Assembly (NCBI GenBank): GCA_001969505.1
Contig: LSSK01000340.1
Span: 1-23,858, forward strand
Source: Zancudomyces culisetae
Lineage: Eukaryota > Kickxellomycota > Harpellomycetes > Harpellales > Legeriomycetaceae
DNA: 23,858 nucleotides
Reading direction: 5' to 3'
The notes beneath the pieces were generated by a model, which saw only the letters and a list, made by a program, of their open reading frames with translations, did not search any database and was not told where the DNA came from. Position 1 is the stretch's first letter; every line of letters starts with the position of its first letter. Of the stretch, positions 1 through 7,765 are shown piece by piece. The translations under genes and the position numbers were made by a program.

Positions 1-636
1 TAGGTAGTGAAGCGTAACACAATTTTCAAAGGGTATCAGAAAGGTATCAGAGTCTAATTTTTGGACCAAAATTAATTGTTTTGCACACCAAATTTTAGGA
101 GTTGGGCGTAATTTTACCCAGTTTTATCGCATTTATTGAAGTAATAAATACATAAAACTAAATTAAATATAAGCTAAAAAGGTAGGGTTGACTGGTTAAA
201 TAAAGTAAAACTTATTCCAGTAACAATCCCCCTCTATTAGCAGAACTTTTTGTAGGTTTAGTTGCGGAAATTTTCTGAGAAATTCTGTGCAAACTAAAAT
301 TACAACAAAATGTCATATAATAATATGATTGGAACAAATTTAATTATTAATTATTAGTTTAGGATTATATAATTAGCAATATTTTTAGATTGGACCTTTT
401 TCCCCTCGTGGTTTTTGTCCGATGTTATTATATAGGTATAATTTATTTCAGACTAGTATGAACAATTTTAGGGGTCAAAAGGACCTCCCCAACAAGAAAA
501 ATAAAGACAACTCTTTTCTCGAACTATCAGAATAATATTAAGTATACAGTTTATATTGTTAAAACAAATATAGTATAGTGATAATAAATAAGTAGAGAAA
601 AATATATTACAATAATCTTATTTTAACAAAAAAGGC
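1..636. other. Intergenic, AT-rich, no gene seen
   Basis: No open frame of useful length or codon character is visible on either strand. The stretch is AT-rich with short homopolymers. Its one notable part is 534-559, which recurs with two mismatches at 4697-4722 and lies about 80 bp upstream of the tRNA gene; it has its own entry. I looked for long terminal repeat ends and paired target duplications next to the tRNA and could not define any. Confidence 0.6.
534..559 (+). repeat. 26-bp dispersed repeat, copy 1, with ARS-consensus-like core
   Basis: Positions 534-559 match 4697-4722 at 24 of 26 bases. The 3' half (549-559) reads GTTTATATTGT, which fits 9 of 11 positions of the Saccharomyces ARS consensus WTTTAYRTTTW. 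Both copies are in noncoding DNA and on the same strand. What is seen is the repeat and the motif similarity. A role in replication origin function is inference only; a retroelement remnant or coincidence in AT-rich DNA are alternatives. Confidence 0.4.
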
Positions 637-709
637 GGGGACTTAGCTCAGCTGGGAGAGCGTGCGACTGAAGATCGTACGGTCCCGAGTTCAATCCTCG
701 GAGTCCCCA
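637..709 (+). tRNA. tRNA-Phe(GAA): tRNA-Phe (anticodon GAA), intronless
   Basis: The 73 nt fold into a complete cloverleaf by hand. The acceptor stem GGGGACT/AGTCCCC is perfect, the D stem is GCTC/GAGC, the anticodon stem TGCGA/TCGTA (one G-T pair) closes the loop CTGAAGA, and the T stem is CCGAG/CTCGG. The anticodon GAA is at 670-672 and the discriminator base is A709. The known yeast PheRS identity elements (G20, G34-A35-A36, A73) are all present. Internal promoters are visible: A box TAGCTCAGCTGG and B box GTTCAATCC. A T6 run at 714-719 is the probable Pol III terminator. There is no intron after position 37, whereas S. cerevisiae tRNA-Phe genes carry one. CCA is not encoded, as expected in eukaryotes. 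Confidence 0.97.
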
Positions 710-713
710 TATA

Positions 714-719
714 TTTTTT
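714..719 (+). terminator. Pol III terminator of tRNA-Phe
   Basis: A run of six T begins five bases after the discriminator base of the tRNA, the usual position and length for RNA polymerase III termination. Confidence 0.8.
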
Positions 720-2720
720 AATTTTTTTACATTTAGCGTTTGTTTTTTTTTGATATATTAAATTGTACAGTAATGGCACAATCGGTTTGCTAGTGAATAA
801 AGTAGTATTCGTAGCTGATTACAGACTCAATTAGTGTACATCATAGGCAATCGTACAAAAAACTATATATTGGTAAAGTGCAAAAAAACAGTGATTGGTT
901 AATATAACAGGAGAGGTCAGAAATGCTGGAAAAATTAGGCATTCTTACAAGTACATACTTCATAATTACAGAGTATTGCTATTATTATTTAACTATTATT
1001 ATAACAATATTTAAAGTCTATGGATGACAGAAGTTTCATTGCGATCCGCGACCTGGGTATAATAATAACAGATCAGCAATTTACTTTGCTGAAAGTATGT
1101 ATTGGGTTGAATATAGCACTCACAACATATTAATACCAGAAATCCCACTATTGGAGCTTTGCATGTATAATATTGTTTCTATGATTTTTAGGGTGCTTTA
1201 AAATACTCATGAGCTAGCTGAAATCGGGTAATTCAATTTTTGTGAGTGCCAGTTTCATTTAGTTAAACCTATTATTTTGATTGAATAAATTTATTATAGC
1301 TGCTTTACAAGTAATTATTTTACAGTGTGTAATGCATATATGTTTATTCGCTACACGTTATAAATAAATAGTAATGGTAGTGGTATATGTGATAAGAGAC
1401 ATAAAAACCGTTGTCACATGATTTCAAGGTAGTTACATTTATGTTCACATATAATCTCAAAAGAATAAATGAGAAAGTGGCAGAATATACCAGGGGAAGT
1501 ACTGCTCCAAAAAAGAACATTAACTATTTTTATATTTTATTATATTACACTTTATTTTCTTTTTTGGCGTGATTGTTGGGTCAGCTTTGGCTAAACCAGT
1601 GAAAATGAAAATAAAAACACATATTAAAACGCATGTTGAGGATGGAGGTGGTGTGACATGACTGAAACTAGAGCCGTTTAAAGCGAATTGACTACAGCAT
1701 ACCTATGGGTTTGATAAAATCTCGTGATCCTTACGATTTTTATTGTGATTCGTGGAAGATCACTACATTTTATTCTGGGTGAGTGTTCAAACCATTCATA
1801 AATGACTTTTTCCAACTTTAAGTGCGTGTTTCATAACACAGAACGGGCGGAAAAACACCTTAATCTGTTTCATCTCGTGAGTTGAAAACGTGTACACTAC
1901 ATCGTTTGTAATGAACGTATTTGATCACACACTGACAAATTATCGAAAAAAAACACGAATAAGGTTGAATATGTCACCTTAATGGTGAGCACAAAGGTTG
2001 TAAAGTAGTCGTGTTTGGTGAAGAATTTGAAAAAATATCTTTGTTTTTATGAGGCCTTTACATTTTGCTTTTATTTTTTGGTAGGGAGAGAGTAAGCTTA
2101 AAAATGATTTGTTTGTACCAAAATACACAGTCGATACCCAAAAGAAAACAGATAAACAATAGAAACGGGAAAAGAAAAAAAAAGCTAAAAAGTGAAATTG
2201 GAAACGAACAGGAGGTACAACCGGTAATGTTGGGCATACCAGTGTCGATATTTGGTCGCTAAGCGCAATATCCCTGGTCCTATAATGGTATTTATACAAT
2301 TGAGCTTCCTGTGCATTTCAATTTGTCCTCTCATGTTCTCCTTAAAAAATGGAAACTATCGTGAGTTTTAGAATCGAAAAAATCACCTGCACCAATTAGC
2401 TATTAATTTTTCTAATAGTTACTGTTATTACTACCATTCCATGTACAACATTTTGCAATTAATGCGTGATAGGGCGGGAAAGTCAAAGTAGAGGCTGAGA
2501 AAAATCTACATAGCTTTTGCGGAAATAATGAGGTATTTGCCTACGGTTTTATTTTCACCGAGTTTTTTTAACTTTTTATTTGTGTTAGCAAATGATAAGC
2601 TAATATAGCATTTGCTTTGTTTTTGGGAGATAGCAGGAATTATAAATGTATTAGCTAATACTATTCCTATTCAATTCTCATTTGCTGAATGCAATAAATT
2701 CCATCAGATGGATGAAGAAA
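720..2720. other. Long intergenic region, no supported gene
   Basis: About 2 kb between the tRNA and the stress-protein promoter. The only frames over 60 codons are 1979-2299 on the minus strand and 2065-2262 on the plus strand. Both are low in complexity, overlap each other antisense and resemble no family I know. I looked for landmarks of U1, U2, U4, U5, U6, U3, SRP and RNase P RNAs and saw none. A GTCACATG (Cbf1/CDEI-type) octamer is present near 1414 but no CCG-containing CDEIII partner follows. Confidence 0.5.
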
Positions 2721-2727
2721 TAGTTCA

Positions 2728-2853
2728 AGGGGAGAGGGGTGAGAGAAACGGAAAAACAAAGTACAGTGCGTTTTATTAAAGTGTCAACAAAAAAAAAAAG
2801 AAAAGAAAAAGCCGGTGGAACGAAGCTATAAATATTGAGGCCAAGATACCCCT
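2728..2853 (+). promoter_or_regulatory. Stress-response elements and TATA box before the USP gene
   Basis: Two AGGGG pentamers (2728-2732, 2735-2739) and one CCCCT on the other strand (2849-2853) match the yeast STRE bound by Msn2/Msn4-type zinc-finger factors. A TATAAATA box sits at 2827-2834, 149 bp before the ATG. The cluster suggests stress-inducible, TATA-dependent transcription of the downstream universal stress protein. The motifs are seen; their use by this organism is inferred. Confidence 0.5.
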
Positions 2854-2982
2854 TTCTTTATTTTCCCACTTCATTTAATAGTTTCAAAGATAAATTTAGT
2901 TGAAATCTTAAAGTCAGTGATCATTAAACCTGAACAAAACGCACATTAAAGAAAAAAATATAAATATTCGTAAATAACAACA

Positions 2983-3666
2983 ATGGCAACAGAAGAATCA
3001 AAAGTTAAAGCCCAAGTCGAAGAAGTCACAAGCGGACTAGATGTCGTTAGTATTAACCCAAGCAAAGCACCAGAAAAGATCTTGTCCTTGGAACAAAGAA
3101 GATTGGTAGGTTTCTGTTTTGATAACTCAGAAACAGCAAACTATGCCTATTCCTGGTCGTTCAGACACGCACTTTTGCCATATCAAGACCACGTCTATCT
3201 TCTATGCTCCCTTGAGTCATCCTCAAACACAATGAGAGACAGTCTCAACAATGTCCGAACAGTGGACCCAGCAAAGATAATCGAAAGCCGCGCCGCCGAG
3301 ATCAGCAAGGAGCTTCTTACAATCGGAATTACATCACAGCTGATCATTTCTAGTGTCGAGCCAAAGAAATTCATTAGATCCTCAGTGGAGAGCCTTGGAA
3401 TCCAAACCTTGATCATTGGTTCCCGTGGTAACAATGTTGTCAAGAGATTCGTGATGGGATCCGTATCTACTTATATCCTGAACAAGGTAGAGGTTCCTAT
3501 TATCGTTATCAAGCTGCCCAAGAAGGGTGACAGAGGCTACGACGATTCTCAATTGGAGATTGTCAACACACGCGATTCACTTCGCTTGGTTAAAACCAAG
3601 TCAAAGGATGACAGAAACGTATCCTTTGGATTGGCTAGAACACGTACCCGTGATAGCAGCTTCTAA
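2983..3666 (+). CDS. Universal stress protein (UspA family), nucleotide-binding type
   Basis: A 227-residue protein with one USP domain from about residue 40 to 178. It opens with a beta strand LVGFCFDNSETA and ends with the phosphate-binding signature G146-x2-G149-x9-G159-S160, followed by VPIIVIKLP. That G-2x-G-9x-G(S/T) pattern is the mark of ATP-binding UspA proteins, as opposed to non-binding ones. The basic tail (residues 180-227) is rich in K, R, S and T and may be phosphorylated. The first ATG of the frame is used, in a good context (caacaATGgc). Codon choice (AGA, TTG, AAG, GTC/ATC) looks more biased than in neighbouring genes, suggesting strong expression. STRE sites and a TATA box precede it. 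Fungal USPs are poorly understood; signalling or redox-stress roles are plausible, and no enzymatic function can be claimed. It is probably cytosolic, as no signal peptide is seen. Confidence 0.9.
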   Translation: MATEESKVKAQVEEVTSGLDVVSINPSKAPEKILSLEQRRLVGFCFDNSETANYAYSWSFRHALLPYQDHVYLLCSLESSSNTMRDSLNNVRTVDPAKIIESRAAEISKELLTIGITSQLIISSVEPKKFIRSSVESLGIQTLIIGSRGNNVVKRFVMGSVSTYILNKVEVPIIVIKLPKKGDRGYDDSQLEIVNTRDSLRLVKTKSKDDRNVSFGLARTRTRDSSF

Positions 3667-4070
3667 TTAAATTCTTTTTTTTTAAATTTAGCATTCCGAT
3701 ATGCATATAACCTGTTTAATTCACAAATCCCTTTTGCTGCTTACTAGCATCTTGTTATAATTAGTTGTGGCTACTATTCCTCACCCATTAATAAATTTTC
3801 TTTTGTGAGGTAATGACCATAATTTCGAGAGTACACCTATTGGCTGGTCGATGTTTGGATGGATCATAGTATGCTGAACTTTGATGTGAAAAAAATTTTT
3901 TTTTACGCAAAAAATTTGGAGGATTCCAGTTAAGATGGGAATCACTTTGATGTAGCAATATAGATTTATTACGCAAAATAAAAAAGAATACCTCATAAAC
4001 CATCAGCAAGATTTAACTCTACCTAAAAAAGGAAAACGCAAATAAATACTCAAGGAACAAAGTAATCGCA
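3667..4070. other. Intergenic between USP and UTP16-like genes
   Basis: This carries the 3' region of the USP gene and the promoter of the next gene. Its one prominent feature is the A7T9 tract at 3889-3904, described separately. The minus-strand frames here start in AT-rich low-complexity DNA and look accidental. Confidence 0.6.
3887..3904 (+). promoter_or_regulatory. RRPE-like A/T-tract upstream of UTP16-like gene
   Basis: TGA7T9 matches the yeast rRNA-processing element (core TGAAAAATTTT), bound by Stb3 in S. cerevisiae and enriched upstream of ribosome-biogenesis genes. It lies about 170 bp before the ATG of a likely U3-snoRNP gene, which fits. A plain poly(dA:dT) nucleosome-excluding tract is the alternative. 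Confidence 0.45.
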
Positions 4071-4661
4071 ATGAAAAGAGATATAGAAAAGAATGTAAGT
4101 GCGAAATCAGAAGATCATTCCGATATCGATGCAGATGAGCCCGAGGTTATAGGCAAAAGGGGAGTTGAAGAGGCGCGCCTAAAAGCAATTGAATTAATAA
4201 AATCTAAAGGCGAAAGCAACAAAAAGATCAAATTGAAAAATAAACGGACCAAAACTGGTACTGAAGATACAGAGCATACAAATAAAGTGCGAGCCGGGAA
4301 GGAGAGTGACATGGGTAAAGCCAAAATCAAGAAATTGCCAGAAATTTTGAACAAAAAGCTAAAAACAGAAAAAAAAGACAAAGGAGTAAAAGTAGCAACC
4401 GATAAAAGCGCTGGAGGGCGAAAACCACAAGATATTAATTTGGCTCTGAGAAACAGCAAGAGGAAATATAGAGATAATGAAAATAGTAGTGGGAAAATGC
4501 GCGAGCGGATTGTCGGCGGTAAATTTAGGGTGACAACACTAGAGGCCAACAATGATATTATCGATGGCAAGATCAGAGGCCAAGAGCTAAGTAGCGGGAT
4601 AAGAGATTCCAGCTGTTTTGAAGAACGGGTGACAAGATCATTGAAAAGAAAAAAGTACTAA
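4071..4661 (+). CDS. UTP16: Lysine-rich nucleolar protein, probable Utp16/Bud21 (U3 snoRNP, SSU processome)
   Basis: A 196-residue, very basic and low-complexity protein. Three spaced blocks resemble S. cerevisiae Utp16 (Bud21): a helical EEARLKAIELIKSKGE segment (about 33-48), KKLPEILNKKLK (about 87-98, compare the LPEELLK block) and, near the C terminus, GGKFRVTTL (about 149-157, compare GKFRV-x-L). The order and spacing agree, and the length is close to the 214 residues of the yeast protein. Utp16 is a U3-associated component of the small-subunit processome in 18S rRNA maturation. Multiple KKxK/KRKK clusters would serve nucleolar import. The family is weakly conserved and I compared from memory, so a different basic nucleolar factor remains possible. 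The gene is tail-to-tail with PWP1, another ribosome-assembly factor. Confidence 0.6.
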   Translation: MKRDIEKNVSAKSEDHSDIDADEPEVIGKRGVEEARLKAIELIKSKGESNKKIKLKNKRTKTGTEDTEHTNKVRAGKESDMGKAKIKKLPEILNKKLKTEKKDKGVKVATDKSAGGRKPQDINLALRNSKRKYRDNENSSGKMRERIVGGKFRVTTLEANNDIIDGKIRGQELSSGIRDSSCFEERVTRSLKRKKY

Positions 4662-4696
4662 ATATTATTTTCATGAGTTGAACAATTTAGTAGACA

Positions 4697-4722
4697 AATA
4701 TTAAGTATATAGTTTATGTTGT
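4697..4722 (+). repeat. 26-bp dispersed repeat, copy 2, with ARS-consensus-like core
   Basis: Matches 534-559 at 24 of 26 bases. It lies in the 199-bp convergent spacer between UTP16 and PWP1, a typical location for yeast replication origins. The core GTTTATGTTGT (4712-4722) resembles the ARS consensus at 9 of 11 positions. Origin function is unproven. Confidence 0.4.
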
Positions 4723-4860
4723 ACAGCAAACAATTTGTTGGATTTTAGAAAAGACACCGTAGATAGAATGTTTATTATATGGTATAGTGTGGTCTGTGAT
4801 GTTTAAGGACAGGTAAATAAATTAATGTAAAATATTCAAGGTATCAAGCTAACAAAGAAA

Positions 4861-6502
4861 TTAGTCCGAACCATAACCACCAGAATTAACATATACAAAG
4901 GGATCGCGAATGGTTTGTTGAGTGTTATCTTCAGAAGACTCTATTGGTGGTGAATAGTTGAATGCAGACTGTATAGAAGCATTGCTAGAGAGATCGAGTA
5001 CTAGTAGTGAATTCTGATCACCACCAACAGCAATCTCAAAGTATGGCGAATCAGGGCAAAACTTGGCAGAAAAGATGGCACCTACAGTAGAAGAGAAGTG
5101 GTCCGAGTCAGATTTAGCAACAAGTGTGTGAGTCGAAGTATTCCAAATTTTGAGGGATTTATCAACTGAAGCAGTCAGCAGACAGTTTGGAATGGTTGGA
5201 TGAACATCTAAGGCAGTACATCCGGATTTATGCGCGTCAATAGTAAATTTGGGCGAGGTTGCTGCTGATGTTGAAGATGAAGACAAGGTACGAATGTCAT
5301 AGCAGTGTACAACACCAGACTCAAAGCTTGCGTAAAAGCTAGAAGGATTATGAATGTCCCATAGCAATGTCTCGACATCGCCAAGATTCTTTGCAAATTT
5401 TATGACTGCACTAGACATGCTAGCTCTAGAATCACAAATAGCGATGGTCTTGTCGTAACTGGCAGTTAGTAGAATGGATGATTCTACGGGGTGCCATTTC
5501 ACGCATTGGACTTTGTCCTTGTGATGGGTGAGTCTGGACACCAAATTTCCTGAAGCACTTGATGAGGAATGGAGATCCCAGATTCGTACCAACGCATCAG
5601 ATGATCCACTGGCTAAAAGATTCATAACATTGGTATTCCAAGATAGCGACATTGTATCAGCTGTAGTCGAACCAACTTTATAATTTGGATCAATCAGTGA
5701 AAGCACTGGTGCATAGTTATAGGAATCGATTACATTCAAGTCCCAAATATTAACATCGTAGGGTTGTGTGTATGGCTGTTCGTGGTGGGTCATACTGTAT
5801 TTGTTGGTGGCATCAGCGCTGTTGGGATCAAGTAGTGGTGACCCGAATGTCCCAACCGCCAATAAATTTCCCAGCTGACTATTAGTTAGCCATTCTAGAC
5901 ATAGCGGATATGCATCCACAAAAAAGTCATGATGTACATATAAATTCTGTTCACTGCTTTCGTATACACATACCTCAATTGTGCTGACCTCCTCAGCATC
6001 AGCTTTAGCTACTACCAAAAGATTATCAGTTGGGAGGATTTTTAGCTGCTCTATTTCTTCGAGTTCATCCTCCAAATCATCTTCGTCGTTGTCGTTGTCC
6101 AAATTATTCTCAACATGGTCCATGTCCAAATCTTCTTGTGAATTTGTGAATATTGTGGGATAATCGGGTTCATTGTCATAATTTTCCATATCAAATTCGT
6201 CAATTTCACTATTTTTATAGAAGAGGGGCGGGGCATGAGTATAAGCATAAGAGAATAATCATAAAAATATTTGGATACATAATTGGATAAAATCAGGTGT
6301 AAGAAAGGCGGTGTGACACTTACCCATTGTCAGCATTGATACGCGCAGTAGAATCCAAGCCTTGGTTTTCCTTATTTTGCTCTTCGCTATCTTCTGGTGC
6401 AGCTAATGGGTTGTATTCTCCAGATTCGTACAAATCCACGACATTTTGAATTGGATTTTCCAGGGCTATCCCCTTTCTTATCCAAGTAAGACTAGAAATC
6501 AT
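4861..6502 (-). CDS. PWP1: Pwp1, WD40 ribosome-assembly factor (two exons)
   Basis: Complement of join(4861..6208, 6324..6502), giving 508 residues (S. cerevisiae Pwp1 has 576). Exon 1 encodes MISSLTWIRKGIALENP, the diagnostic Pwp1 amino terminus. The intron at 6209-6323 (GTAAGT...AATAG) splits the glycine codon 60 in phase 2 and joins ADN-G-EIDEFDMENYD, keeping the frame. An acidic stretch (about 85-115) precedes KILPTDNLLVVAKA, another family motif. WD repeats follow over about residues 170-480, with VRIWDL, VHCYDIRT and LKIWN signatures. Pwp1 acts in 60S pre-ribosome assembly with 5.8S rRNA. The C-terminal tail after the propeller is shorter than in S. cerevisiae. The gene shares a 441-bp divergent promoter with RRP40, which also works on 5.8S rRNA. 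The best UACUAAC-like branch candidate is TACTCAT (6241-6235). Confidence 0.95.
6209..6323 (-). other. PWP1 intron (GT-AG, 115 bp)
   Basis: The donor is GTAAGT (6323-6318) and the acceptor AATAG ends at 6209. Removing it is needed to join the Pwp1 amino terminus to the body. The unspliced frame stops one codon into the intron (GGG TAA). No TACTAAC box is present. Confidence 0.93.
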
Positions 6503-6943
6503 TTCTCAACTTTAGTGAAATAAAAGTATAGTAATATATTTACAAAAAGTAAAGTGTGGTATGTTTAAACCAAATCTATCAAGTTCGATACCTTGTTTTT
6601 AAGGTTTAGTTAAATATATCGCAAAATACTAAATCGATTCCTGCTAGGTTTTTCACTTCATCTGTGAAAAAAAAAAATGAAATCGAAAAAAAAAATTTAG
6701 GGAAGACTAAAGCGAATCGCCTTAGTGTAAAAAAATTTTTTTTTTTTTGCTGACAGAGTTGACACTAATTTCAAGCCAACGAGAGATCACAATCTTTGCC
6801 TGAAAATGCTTAGTTGTTTACAAATATTTAGGCGGCTTGGTTGCTTTGTATAATTTAAGGATTTAAAAAGCCCAAATACATACACATTGTTCTAGCAAAA
6901 GGGAATAAAAAAAAACGACTATTACACAGAAGCAAACAGAAAC
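6503..6943. promoter_or_regulatory. Divergent PWP1/RRP40 promoter with RRPE-like tracts
   Basis: A 441-bp head-to-head spacer between two genes for 60S/5.8S rRNA maturation. It holds an A7T13 tract (6729-6748), about midway between the two ATGs, and an A10T3 tract (6686-6698), both RRPE-like. AAGTTCGATA at 6581-6590 recurs twice in 13587-14396. I found no PAC box (GCGATGAG). Shared control of the pair is inferred from arrangement and function. Confidence 0.5.
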
Positions 6944-7765
6944 ATGCAAGTCGAAAAGTATACAACGCCAGGAGACGTATTAGATCTAGAGGCCATTGTC
7001 TCCAAACTTTCAAGCGAAGAGGCAAAAGACGGGGATGCAAAAATGATGGATGAGGAAGAAGAGCAGGAACAGGATGAAGAACTCACAGTAGTTTTGGGAC
7101 CGGGGTTGGTTCATATAAACGATGTAGTCAAAAGTACAACGGTAGGGCAATTGGAAACAAGGACCACAACCACTGTAGTGGCTACAGGGAAGGACACTAG
7201 TAAAAGCAGCAAAATAGTGACAGTGAATGTAGCAAGGCCACAGGTAATCTACACACCAACAAACAACGACTTGGTAATTGGAATGATCAAGCACAGACAG
7301 TCCGATAGTTCCACAGTAGGTGGTGGCATCAGCGCACAGCAGTACTATGTGGTAGATCTAGGGCCCTTTTCTTCCTCACCGACAGTATTGTTAAACTGTA
7401 TAAGCTTCAACAATGCAACAAAACGCAACAAACCGGATTTGAAGAATGGAAGTTTGGTGTACGGGAAAATTCAGTCAGTTACTGATGATAGTAATATAGA
7501 AATGACGTGTGTTAGTAGCGATGGGTTGCTGGGAGAACTAAAAGAAGGCTGTTTGTTCAAAAGCTCAATAAATCAATGCAACTATCTACTAAAACAACTA
7601 AACACAACAAACAGCAAACTCGATAAATTAGCACGAAAATATAGTAACGGTAAGAATGGTGGCGGTAGCTTTGAAGTAGTAGTTGGAGTTAATGGCTATG
7701 TGTGGATCAACAGTAGCAGTGAAAATATGGCGCATGTGGTGGAGATTGCTAGTCAAATTCTTTAA
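6944..7765 (+). CDS. RRP40: Rrp40, S1/KH cap subunit of the RNA exosome
   Basis: A 273-residue protein (S. cerevisiae 240, human EXOSC3 275). The N-terminal domain has the LGPGL motif (51-55). The S1 domain starts around VIYTPTNNDLVIGMI (101-115) and includes ATKRNKPDLKNGSLVYGKI (158-176). The KH-like domain holds the family signature VGVNGYVWI (247-255). Rrp40 is one of the three RNA-binding cap proteins of the Exo9/Exo10 ring, guiding RNA for 3'-5' processing of 5.8S rRNA and snoRNA and for decay. An acidic insertion (36-47) and a Thr-rich stretch (about 73-90) make the first domain longer than usual. The first ATG is used. Its last 17 bp, including the stop codon, overlap the coding end of CFT1 on the other strand. 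Confidence 0.97.
   Translation: MQVEKYTTPGDVLDLEAIVSKLSSEEAKDGDAKMMDEEEEQEQDEELTVVLGPGLVHINDVVKSTTVGQLETRTTTTVVATGKDTSKSSKIVTVNVARPQVIYTPTNNDLVIGMIKHRQSDSSTVGGGISAQQYYVVDLGPFSSSPTVLLNCISFNNATKRNKPDLKNGSLVYGKIQSVTDDSNIEMTCVSSDGLLGELKEGCLFKSSINQCNYLLKQLNTTNSKLDKLARKYSNGKNGGGSFEVVVGVNGYVWINSSSENMAHVVEIASQIL

Noticed and set aside
1410-1580. Point centromere starting at GTCACATG
   Set aside because: A CDEI-like octamer followed by AT-rich DNA is present, but no CCG-containing CDEIII palindrome is found at a suitable distance.
1979-2299. 106-codon minus-strand frame
   Set aside because: Phe/Ser-rich low complexity caused by A/T-rich sequence, no motif, antisense to another weak frame.
4115-4570. 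151-codon hydrophobic frame antisense to UTP16-like gene
   Set aside because: The complement of lysine-rich codons reads as Leu/Phe/Ser; a predictable artefact.
6545-6600. tRNA gene suggested by GTTCGATACC
   Set aside because: The B-box-like decamer has no matching T stem, A box or acceptor pairing.
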